Part shown: in pieces, positions 56,417-64,000 of the stretch | Position numbering within the stretch: the first letter of the stretch is position 1 | Layout: each line of letters starts with the position of its first letter | From: Calvatia gigantea | Taxonomy: Eukaryota; Basidiomycota; Agaricomycetes; Agaricales; Lycoperdaceae | Assembly: GCA_025093985.1 (NCBI GenBank) | Contig: JACAAK010000002.1 | Span: 868,001 to 932,000 of the forward strand | Reading direction: 5' to 3' | Length of the DNA: 64,000 nucleotides | The notes under the pieces: model-generated | Database searches by the model: none | Seen by the model: the letters and a program-made list of their open reading frames with translations, nothing else | Told to the model about the DNA's origin: nothing | Position numbers and translations under genes: made by a program

Positions 56417-58607
56417 TCACAGTTCCTGTTGGGATGCTCTTGGCCCAAGGTAACCTTGGCCCTCCACAAGTTTGCGATCAATTTCATTTGTTGTCCAGTT
56501 CCTTACTGGGGATATCCCTCGTTCACTTGGTGCAATTTTTGCAATGAACCGTGCACTGAGATTCTGAACGAAGGACCTCGCGATACGGCTATGTGAATGA
56601 AACCAGTGGGCGAACTCCACTAGGTCATGTTGGGGCGGTTTCGAATGGCAAAACCTGAATTGGTCAATCTCCGTCATCAGGTTCGGCATAGCAACCACCC
56701 CATGCGGGTCGCTGAATGAAAACCGACAGTAGCCATCGCAGAAATATCTTATTCTGTCTAGCGACGGGGTCGGGCCCTCTCGGGGAATCCAGCTCATCTG
56801 TGGCTTCCCAACAAGGCAGGGCCGCTCTCCTGCAAAAGTAATGAGCGGAGAAGTCAACAATGCTAAGGGACGTCCCACACCTGTCAACTCGCAGTTGTCG
56901 TTATTGAAGAAATTGTACCAGCGAAGTAGGTAGATGGTGAGGTCAACACGTGTTTTGGGTACGTCCAGAGAAAAATCACCAGAACGGCGGGGATTCATCA
57001 GGAAGTCTCCGAAAGACTGCATGGTAAAACTGGAGGCCAGCCTCTGTCACTTGGGACTAGTCCGGGACATGAAGAACAGCAGGGAGGGCCATGAATGCGG
57101 AGTAAAATGATGCGCGGTCGATCCCGAGGAAGGTGCAAATATCGCAAACAGTCAAACCGAATGCATCAACGTCATACAAGACACACAGACTGAGGATACG
57201 CATAGCAATAGGGAGCAAGGGAGAGGGGATTTTTGAAAGGATTTGGTAATAAAGTAGGTCAAGCGAACGAAGGGGATTGGCCTGCACTAGCGGATGTTGT
57301 GCGAATAAAACGAAGGCAGATATTGAGGTTGGCATCGGAGGGTCCATATACTTTATCTCCAACAAAATTGACAATAGTGGAAGCAAAGATGAAGAACCCA
57401 GATGTTCTGGTCGAAAGTTTCCCTTACGTCGGGTTCCGGTGTCCATTGAGTATCAAGTGCGTCCGAAAACCTTTGCCGGATCTCCTCGAACCCGTCTGTG
57501 AGGAATAGGTAGACATCCTTCTGTGCTTCCTGGTCGTCCACGGACAGCTCCTCGCGTCGACACCTGATCTTGAAATCGCCCGAGAGAGCATGTGCCTGAA
57601 ATGCCACTCCGGCCGGCTGCAGACTATCCATAAGAGATTGTCCACGACCCGGGTACATTCGCTGATAAGCTCGACGAACTCGCACTGAGCTTCTTCCCCA
57701 TTGCACTCATCCAAGCCGTCGACGATAATGACTAAGGGTCGTTGGGTGTCCAAGGCATTCTGTTCCCTCAAAGTCTTGAATGGTTCAGTAATGAATTCTC
57801 TGAACTGCGTACGGAGGTTCTTTTGAGGAATTCTAGAGTCGTTGGCCAAGCGTTCCGTAATGAGGCGCTTGTATATGGGGTTATCCGCTGCGAGTTGAAG
57901 GGCGATGGTCGGAATGGTCTTGAGTGAATTATCACGATGGCCAAGCCTCGAAAAGAAGATTGCGGCACCAAGTCTCCCATTAATTTTGCAGTGTTCGCCG
58001 ATCATCTGTGCAATTGCCGACTTTCCAACGCCAGCAGGACCCAAGATCCAGAGCATGGCGCGTGTGCGATTGGGGTCTGCAAGCCAGGAAATGATTTCTC
58101 TCCTTAGGTGCATGCGTGTTTTAGGGTGACATCTGGAAGGACGACGGTCTGCGGAATCGATTTCGGCACCGGGGGGTACTGTACTGTTCAAGAATTCGGA
58201 GGACTGGGTGGATAGTAGGAGCCCCATAATCGGTCGAGAGAGGGACGTACCTGTGTCACCCGCATTGAGGTTCTGAATTACCTGAGCCACCATTGTAGGG
58301 TTAAGGAAGAAATTGTCATGGGCGTTGGCGAAGAAATGAGCGGGTGCGTTGTGAGTGCTGGCTTCCGGAGTCCCTGCCGTCGATATGAGTATCGATACGT
58401 CAAAGTATAGACAGCAAACACACATTGAATAAATCCTTGGCCATCACTCCGACCACCCAAGACAGTTGATGCTGTCCCTGATGTTACCCCTTCTCGATTA
58501 TCCTGAAAGGCACGCATTCGTTGACTCCGAACTCTGGTGTTGGATTTGGATCCCTTCGGGTCTCTGGGTCCCCTATGGAGGAAGGATTTCAATGTCTCCA
58601 AAGACAT
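56417..58607 (-). pseudogene. Second NACHT-domain NLR-like protein, broken by four or more frameshifts
   Basis: Minus strand, start 58607 (MSLETLKSFLHRGPRDPKGS). A short N-domain splices over GTGTGTTT...GGCAG to WTPEASTHNAPAHFFANAHD, LNPTMVAQVIQNLNAGDTGT and CHPKTRMHLRREIISWLAD. Walker A is WILGPAGVGKSAIAQ (about 58015-58045) and Walker B LVIIVDGLDECNGEE, then LLWIVCSRPEWHF. The frame is lost after HMLSR (about 57590): DFKIRCRREELSVDDQEAQ is one base off. Further shifts occur near 57385 (before GFFIFASTIVNFVG), near 57320 (before SAFVLFAQHPLVQANPL) and near 57010 (before SFGDFLMNPRRSGDF). No intron explains them. The domain order is the same as in the 15-kb NACHT pseudogene but sequence is clearly diverged, so they are old paralogues. 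Confidence 0.85.
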
Positions 58608-58920
58608 GAGGAAGTAGTTACCGGTCGAGGGCCCGTCACAAAAGAAGGCGCTTGGGGGCCATGCATCAAGCAGAACAGTAATTCATGACATGGGCGCTTA
58701 TTGATAAAATTTTCTAGCCGGGAGGCAAATCAGTGCGTGGTGGAACCAGGATGCAAAAAGCACCGCGAGCACTCTTCATCTATAAAAGTCCACGAGGGAT
58801 GCCGCTTCACTTTCAAGTTTCATCGATCATCCGTGACTCCTACCACATTAGCCCTCTCGGGTCCTTTCGGTGTGGGAAGATATACTGGATGTCGAGTCAC
58901 TCCCTAATCACCATTCGGTC
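58608..58920. other. Short spacer, promoter side of NACHT pseudogene
   Basis: About 313 bp with a CTATAAAAG motif at 58779-58787. No gene is seen. Confidence 0.4.
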
Positions 58921-59505
58921 TTCATGCTCAATGTAGAACACAGAATACAGACAGTCCAACCAACATCGTGAGTAAAGTCAACCAAGGGTGAAGCTTGAAG
59001 CTTGAAGCTTGAAGTATGTCCTTGTCGGTATTTCCTGAATCCCTTTGAACCTCACTGGTGAGTAGGCGCCCTCAACTGCAGGAGTCGACACCCTGTTTCG
59101 GCTGGGTGAAAATCCATGTGTTCAAGGGCGATTTTCTCGGTGCCAACGCTCAGCGTTCACCCGTGCTTTCAAATTATCTCGGCTCTTACGAGTTCTGTCC
59201 TGAGCGCGTTCTATGACCCGACTATTTCCTCGGGGCACACAGGCGACTTTGTCATGCGGACGATCGTACCTGCCCTCCGGAACGCCCGTGGTAGCAAGCA
59301 AATCATCATCATGGAGTACGTCATCTCCAAGCCGCCCTGGGCGAACCCGTCAAGTGGAGCTGCTATTGCTTCCATGGACGACGAGTGTTCAGCACCGCCG
59401 AACCTCAACTGTGCTTGTCGCGATGATCATTCCATCTTGGTGTTCGCGTTTGAATACGGTGACCAGCTTTGGAAAGGGAATGCCAATGAGCAGAACTTCA
59501 GCATA
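58921..59505 (+). pseudogene. GH17 second copy, 5'-truncated, left of Tc1 insertion
   Basis: This copy begins in what is intron sequence of the first GH17 gene (matching 46122) and so lacks the N-terminal half and signal peptide. It reads HTGDFVMRTIVPALRNARGS and KQIIIMEYV. The Glu-Ser-Gly-Trp-Pro nucleophile motif is missing and replaced by KPPWANPSSGAAIASMD, followed by LNLNCACRDDHSILVFAFEY and GNANEQNFSI. An AAGCTTG repeat has expanded to about four units at 58990-59015, where the first copy has one. The sequence then stops at a TA (59504-59505) where two Tc1-like elements are inserted, and resumes at 63721. Confidence 0.82.
58990..59015. repeat. AAGCTTG tandem repeat
   Basis: A 7-bp unit repeated about four times inside the GH17 pseudogene; the homologous site in the first copy (46185-46195) has a single unit. 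Confidence 0.7.
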
Positions 59506-59716
59506 CAGTAAGGGACAAAACCCTTCCAATGATTTTGACTTTTTCATGAAATCTCAAATAACTCAGCAACCACTAAGCCAATTCATTTCAAATTTTAAAT
59601 GAAGGTAGTCATGCTTCTTATCTACAGATACGTTTAAGCATTTAATATTATACTTTGTTTCTATGGAGATATGAATTATTGAATATTATGAGTGCATTGG
59701 AAGGGTTTTGTCCCTC
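59506..59716 (+). repeat. Element 1 left terminal inverted repeat
   Basis: About 211 bp, itself bounded by inverted copies of the 20-mer GGGACAAAACCCTTCCAATG. It pairs with 61869-62155. Confidence 0.85.
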
Positions 59717-59845
59717 ATCTTCTCCAGGCACATAACTCTGTTTACTGCTCTCAAACAAATTCAAATAAAATCATATGATGAGAGTAGATTGTGTATAAAG
59801 ATGAAAGCTTACTTCTCCAGGCCAAAGTAACCCAATAACTTATCT

Positions 59846-60682
59846 TCTGTTGACACGAAACCTCTCTCTTCTTCTCAGATTGATCATATCCTCTTTCTCC
59901 TTGACAAAGGACATACTGCTACCCAAATTGCTTCCACTACTGGTTATTCCCTCAGTACTATCTCTAGAGTTCGCTCTAAACATAGGCCAACAATTTCCAA
60001 ATCCACTGGTGGCTGTCCAAGCAAGCTTTCCCCCTCTGATACCAAATATGCCATTCGACTTCTCACCTCTTGCAAGGCCGATAATGCCTCTCAGGTCACA
60101 AAGGCCCTCCAAGATGTTACCAACCAACCTGTTTCATCCAAAACAATTCAAAGGACACTCAAAAGGGCAGGGATGAAGGCTGTAGTGAAGAGAAAATGGC
60201 CTTTACTCACTAGGGTTCACAAGCAGAAGAGGCTGGTGTTTGCAAAAACATATGCAAACTGGACTGTGGAGGACTGGAAGCAGGTAGTTTGGACAGATGA
60301 GACTAAAATCAATTGGATGGGGTCAGATGGAAGGCATTGGGTGTGGAAAACAGCAGGAGAGGGGCTTAGTGACAGGCTGGTGAATGGAACTGTCAAGTTT
60401 GGAGGAGGTTCTTGCATGATATGGGGGTGCATGCTATGGCAGGGGCCTGGCCATATACATCACATTGAAGGTACCATGGATGGTGACCTTTATGTTTGCA
60501 TTTTGGATGACAAACTTTACCAAAGTCTCAAGAAATACAGGAAGAAGAAGTGGCAAGTCCTTTTCCAACAGGACAATGACCCCAAACACACAAGCAAAAA
60601 AGCAAAAATGTGGCTTGAAAACAGTGGTTTAAAGGTTATGGAGTGGCCACCACAGTCCCCAGACCTTAATCCCATTGAACAG
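59846..60682 (+). pseudogene. Tc1-like transposase, N-terminal and most of the catalytic domain
   Basis: Reading in one frame gives an HTH region (ILFLLDKGHTATQIASTTGY and SLSTISRVRSKHRPTISKS), a second HTH (SKLSPSDTKYAIRLLTSCKA) and AGMKAVVKRKWPLL. The catalytic domain follows: VVWTDETKINWMG (first Asp), FGGGSCMIWGCMLWQGPGHI, LFQQDNDPKHTSKKAKMW (second Asp) and PPQSPDLNPIE (Glu). I count 34 residues between the second Asp and the Glu, the DD34E signature of Tc1 transposases. No in-frame ATG precedes the first HTH; TAA lies just upstream. After NPIEQL the frame enters GH17 DNA (QPPWANPS). The C-terminus continues at 61661. So this copy is inactive. Confidence 0.88.
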
Positions 60683-61660
60683 CTCCAGCCGCCCTGGGCG
60701 AACCCGTCAAGTGGAGCCGCTATTGCTTCCATGGACGACGAGTGTTCAGCACCGCCGAACCTCAACTGTGCTTGTCGCGATGATCGTTCCATCTTGGTGT
60801 TCGCGTTTGAATACGGTGACCAGCTTTGGAAAGGGAATGCCAATGAGCAGAACTTCGGCATATATGGCAAGCTGGATCTCAACGGTGATGTTTCGATACC
60901 ATGCTAAGAAGAGATTCCTGCATCTGGACCACGAATGCTTATATTTGTCAAAGAATGCCTCCCTGGTAGCGGACTTCTGAGCGGAGGGCGCACAATCAAT
61001 GAGCGTAGAGATCGTGCCGACTTGATGAGTTCGGCATTTATATATCCTAATTTGAGAGACGGAAGTTATACTAAGAATTATTCGAACGGCGTAAGAACTA
61101 GGGTCCTCGAAGGCCTAAATTTCGTAGGAAAGAAAGATTTTCTAGGCATTTAGCTCTGCCTAGCTCCATCTCTCCGCTAATAGGGATTCCGACTGCTCAT
61201 TACGTTCTCTCCTATGCCAGGTTTCATGCGAGATCTAGGTACTAGGTTAATATGGGCCGAACAGTAGGCTGGGGGACGTACAACATGATACCAATCCCTC
61301 TTGCCCCCGTTCCAGGTTGAGTAAATATCGCTGCAACGAACGCACTCGAATCTCTGTTCGCATTGCCACATTTCTGAGATCGTAGCTGTCTGAGGGTCCA
61401 TTCCAAAAAGTGTTATAACCTCCTTCGCGATTTCGTGCTTCTGGGAGTCGAATTTTAAATCGTAACAGTCCCAATCCCATGGTCGCTCCCAAACCCCACA
61501 TCGTTTCAACTCGTCGCGCATTCGACCATCCTTCGTAATGCGACTAGAGTCGGTCATCCCAAAGCGATAACTACAGACACGGTCAATCGTATCAGAGCCA
61601 GAAGGGGATCCACCATGAAGGAACAGAGATGCAAAAAGCAGTTTTCGTAAAGGTTTGTCC
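60683..61660 (+). repeat. Captured host fragment (GH17 3' end and downstream) inside Tc1 element 1
   Basis: The first 183 bp match 59327-59505 and the following part, from TATGGCAAGC, matches 63721-64000, i.e. both flanks of the insertion site joined without the element. The fragment continues through the F-box-type remnant to about 61660, where transposase coding resumes. Identity with the flanks is about 98-99 percent by eye; with the 46-kb locus it is much lower. A short GTCCTT is shared at the right join and CTCCA at the left. Confidence 0.85.
61177..61640 (-). pseudogene. F-box-type C-terminal fragment, captured copy
   Basis: The minus strand reads RPWDWDCYDLKFDSQKHEIA, DPQTATISEMWQCEQRFECV, RCSDIY and HVVRPPAYCSAHINLVPR. 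It is the counterpart of 47067-47570 and lies inside the captured fragment. The reading is open over about 126 codons from 61557 but there is no F-box and no confirmed start. Confidence 0.5.
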
Positions 61661-61841
61661 TTATGTCAAAAACAGGCTAGAAGAGTATGAAAACTACCCT
61701 TCCAGCATAACTGAACTCAGAGAAAGGGTGGATATAGAATGGGGCAAAATTCCTGCATCAGTGTGTCAGAATTTGATAGAGAGTATGCCTAGGAGGGTTC
61801 AGGCTGTTTTACAGGCCAAAGGGGGCTATACAAAGTACTAG
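61661..61841 (+). pseudogene. Tc1-like transposase, C-terminal piece
   Basis: Plus-strand text reads PYVKNRLEEYENYPSSITEL, RERVDIEWGKIPASVCQNLI and ESMPRRVQAVLQAKGGYTKY with the stop at 61841. This is the typical Tc1 C-terminus (W-x-x-IP, ESMPRR, GGxTKY). Joined to 60682 it would complete the transposase apart from a few residues at the join. Confidence 0.85.
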
Positions 61842-61868
61842 AGAACTGATTTTGTGTAGTTTCAGACA

Positions 61869-62155
61869 GAGGGACAAAACCCTTCCAATGGACTCATAAT
61901 GTTGATTAATTCATATCACCACAGGAACTTAATATTACATAATGCTGTTTATACCTAGTAGATAAGATACAAGACTATGTTGATTAATTCATATCACCAC
62001 AGAACTTAATATTACATAATGCTGTTTATACCTAGTAGATAAGATACAAGACTACCCTACATTTAAATTCTGAAGTGGATACCTTTACTGGTTGCTGAGT
62101 TATTTGAGATTTCATGAAAAAGTCAAAATCATTGGAAGGGTTTTGTCCCTTACTG
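61869..62155 (-). repeat. Element 1 right terminal inverted repeat
   Basis: About 287 bp that pair with the left repeat. The outer 65 bp are nearly identical to the left end; the middle is diverged and contains a 78-bp direct duplication. Confidence 0.82.
61899..62053. repeat. 78-bp tandem duplication in element 1 right end
   Basis: Two near-identical units (starting ATGTTGATTAATTCATATCA at 61899 and 61977) differ by one missing G in the second unit. Confidence 0.88.
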
Positions 62156-62157
62156 TA
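62156..62157. other. TA dinucleotide shared by the two Tc1 elements
   Basis: The two elements abut with only TA between them (TTACTG-TA-CAGTAA). This is what insertion of one element at the duplicated TA beside the other would leave. Confidence 0.85.
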
Positions 62158-62369
62158 CAGTAAGGGACAAAACCCGTTCCAATGTTTTGAACTTCTCAGA
62201 AGATCAGCTCATATCTCAAGGACTACTGTGGCTGTGCACTTCCTAATTTAATTGTAGATAGTCCAGTATCTTATCTAATCATATGCAAAGTATGATTATG
62301 TAATCCTTTGTTTTAGGGGAGTTACTTAATAATTAATATTTTAAGTGCATTGGAACAGTTTTGTCCCTC
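62158..62369 (+). repeat. Element 2 left terminal inverted repeat
   Basis: About 212 bp bounded by inverted copies of a variant of the GGGACAAAAC...TTCCAATG motif; pairs with 63508-63718. Confidence 0.85.
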
Positions 62370-62875
62370 TTGAAATTTATATACAAAATGGGTATTCTAG
62401 TACAGCGAGGTCAGCCTGTACTATTGCCAAAGGTAGGGATAGAAATTGGACCATTCCGGATATAAAGGCTTCTTGCAAACCCGCAACTACCGAACCGTAC
62501 CCATGTGACATTGCACACCTTTATTCAATCAAAATTTTCTGGAGCGACCAGACGAAAAATCACAAATGATTTTCTCAAAAGGAACGTATATTAGGGAGCA
62601 GAGATGTTCAATGGAAAGGCTGGAGCTGTGGCCACATAACATCTTCAGCTATCTAGCATTTGTAGCTTTTCCTAGCTGGTGGAAATCCTGCCCTCGATCC
62701 AAAGTCCTCATCTTCCCACCAAATGATGCTCAACTTCTGCCCAAAAATTAACAAGAGTAAGCTCCTCTCCTTAAATTCGTGTCATCCAGGCATCCACCAT
62801 GCCGAGATCCCCTGCCTCACCAAACTGAGGTTCCCTCTCCGATGTTTGCGCCTTCCGTTTTAGTGACATCCTCGG
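62370..62875. other. Unrelated filler DNA in element 2
   Basis: This stretch replaces the catalytic C-terminal half of the transposase. It has no Tc1 similarity and no recognisable coding sequence. It ends at the KINRFG-coding position of the transposase. By analogy with element 1 it may be captured host DNA, but no parental locus is in the window. Confidence 0.5.
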
Positions 62876-63368
62876 AATGACGGTTACCTCTGGGTCGTTT
62901 TCCAAACCGATTGATTTTGGACTCATCTGTCCAAATAACCCTCTTCCAGTCCTCCAGGGTCCAGTTAACATGTGCTTCTGCCCACTCCAACCTTTTCCTC
63001 CTATGGACAGCAGTAAGTTTAGGTCGTTTCCGCTTGACTACAGCCTTCATTCCAGCTCCTCTGAGTGCCCTGCGCACTGTTTTGGTGGATACAGGCTGGG
63101 CAATAACATTTTGAAGTGATTTGGTGACTTGGGAGGCATTGTCAGCCTTGCGAGAGGTGATGAGGCGAACAGAATAGTGGATATCAGAGGGAGAAAGTTT
63201 AGATGGGCGGCCACCAACAGATTTGGAAAGTGTTGATCTATGTTTGGAGCGAATCCTAGAAATAGTACTGACTCCCAGACCAGTAATAGAAGCAATATGA
63301 TGAGCAGATTTCCCTTGGTCCAGGTAAGAGAGGACTCTATTGGTCTGAGTAGAGGAAAGAGAGCGCAT
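62817..63368 (-). pseudogene. Tc1-like transposase of element 2, truncated
   Basis: The start at 63368 (MRSLSSTQTNRVLSYLDQGK) leads to HHIASITGLGVSTISRIRSK, a second HTH (SKLSPSDIHYSVRLITSRKA), QPVSTKTVRRALRGAGMKAV and VNWTLEDWKRVIWTDESKIN, with the first catalytic Asp in WTDE. After RFG it runs into unrelated sequence (KRPRGNRHSEDVTKTEG) and stops at 62817. DNA-binding domains are complete, catalytic residues two and three are missing. Such a product could bind the terminal repeats but not cut. It is about 60 percent similar to element 1's transposase, so the two elements are distinct lineages. Confidence 0.85.
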
Positions 63369-63507
63369 ATAGTTGTAAAGGTATAGTGGGGGAGTTAATT
63401 TGCACCTGAGAATAAGCACATCCATTTATACATCACCCTACATGGTCACATGATTTTATTTGTATTTATTTGATTGCAATAAACGAAGTCATGTGCTCAG
63501 AATTTGA

Positions 63508-63718
63508 GAGGGACAAAACTGTTCCAATGTACTTAAAATATTAATTAATTAATAACTCCCCCAAAACAAAGGATTACATAATCATACTTTGCATATGATT
63601 AGATAAGATACTGGACTATCTACAATTAAATTAGGAAGTGCACAGCCACAGTAGTCCTTGAGTTATGAGCTGATCTTCTGAAAAGTTCAAAACATTGGAA
63701 TGGTTTTGTCCCTTACTG
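63508..63718 (-). repeat. Element 2 right terminal inverted repeat
   Basis: About 211 bp, inverse of 62158-62369 with few differences. Confidence 0.85.
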
Positions 63719-63720
63719 TA

Positions 63721-64000
63721 TATGGCAAGCTGGATCTCAACGGTGATGTTTCAATACCATGCTAAGAAGAGATTCCTGCATCTGGACCACGAATGCTTAT
63801 ATTTGTCAAAGAATGCCTCCCTGGTAGCGGACTTCTGAGCGGAGGGCGCACAATCAATGAGCGTAGAGATCGTGCCGACTTGATGAGTTCGGCATTTATA
63901 TATCCTAATTTGAGAGACGGAAGTTATACTAAGAATTGTTCGAACGGCGTAAGAACTAGGGTCCTCGAAGGCCTAAATTTCGTAGGAAAGAAAGATTTTC
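63721..64000 (+). pseudogene. GH17 second copy, right of Tc1 insertion (runs off right edge)
   Basis: The text resumes exactly where 59505 stopped, after removal of the elements and one TA: GKLDLNGDVSIPC and TAA, then the downstream non-coding region. It matches the captured fragment at 60866-61145 almost base for base and continues beyond the window. Confidence 0.85.

Larger units (their letters stand above)
59506..62155 (+). mobile_element. Tc1-like element 1 (2650 bp) carrying captured host DNA
   Basis: The element starts CAGTAAGGGACAAAAC and ends GTTTTGTCCCTTACTG. It is flanked by TA at 59504-59505 and 62156-62157, the target-site rule of Tc1/mariner elements. Terminal repeats are about 211 and 287 bp; the right one is longer because of an internal 78-bp duplication. 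The element encodes a DD34E transposase in two pieces (59846-60682 and 61661-61841), separated by about 1 kb of GH17-locus DNA. No other copy in the window has an intact transposase, so movement would need a transposase from elsewhere. Confidence 0.88.
62158..63718 (-). mobile_element. Tc1-like element 2 (1561 bp) with truncated transposase
   Basis: The ends are again CAGTAAGGGACAAAAC and its inverse, with TA at 62156-62157 and 63719-63720. Terminal repeats of about 212 bp (62158-62369 and 63508-63718) are well matched. The minus-strand transposase is cut after the first catalytic Asp, and about 500 bp between 62370 and 62875 are unrelated to any transposase. The element is non-autonomous. 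Confidence 0.87.

Noticed and set aside
1..64000. CRISPR arrays, bacterial operons, ribosome-binding sites
   Set aside because: The window is eukaryotic; no regularly spaced repeat arrays or prokaryotic features are present.

Overview
The window is nuclear DNA of a filamentous basidiomycete, most likely an Agaricomycete. Genes are packed on both strands and broken by many 45-75 bp GT-AG introns. Recognisable families include a Ste18-type G-gamma with a CAAX box, cupredoxin-GPI proteins, WSC-domain proteins, NACHT proteins and lineage-expanded multi-pass membrane proteins. I saw no tRNA, rRNA or CRISPR array. Gene models were spliced by eye, so junctions not given explicitly are approximate.

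The first 15 kb is mostly conserved housekeeping: a 5' portion of a myotubularin-type phosphatase (-), a GPI-anchored cupredoxin (-), a mitochondrial-type thioredoxin (+), a heterotrimeric G-gamma (-), two proteins of unknown function (+), dynactin p27 (-), a Tim17/22/23-like protein (+) and a WD40 protein (-). From 15.2 to 22.4 kb the DNA is decayed and repeat-rich. It holds a NACHT pseudogene, a partial second copy of its 3' end, a solo LTR with a 5-bp target-site duplication, a dispersed repeat and an F-box remnant.

From 22.4 to 31.9 kb there is an intact UTP21 (WDR36) gene, then a recent 3.74-kb tandem duplication. It created a 3'-truncated UTP21 copy and a truncated copy of the neighbouring secreted-protein gene, upstream of the intact secreted-protein gene. 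From 32 to 37 kb lie a pair of paralogous multi-pass membrane proteins, one decaying, and a type I membrane protein. From 37.6 to 44.8 kb there is a secretory-pathway block (SRP receptor beta, SAR1), a GMF/cofilin-fold protein and an MFS transporter.

From 45.5 to 64 kb the sequence is again dynamic: a GH17 glucanase with a frameshift next to its catalytic motif, a WSC gene split by inserted DNA, an amino-acid permease, a broken multi-pass membrane gene, a second NACHT pseudogene and a second GH17 copy. That GH17 copy is interrupted by two Tc1-like (DD34E) elements lying side by side, separated by a single TA. The left element carries, inside its transposase reading frame, about 1 kb of host DNA nearly identical to the sequence on both sides of its own insertion site. 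This host-gene capture is the most unusual feature of the window.

Single-base frame shifts recur in otherwise well-conserved genes (thioredoxin C-terminus, Tim17-like, GH17). The reader should consider both real decay and residual indel errors in the assembly.
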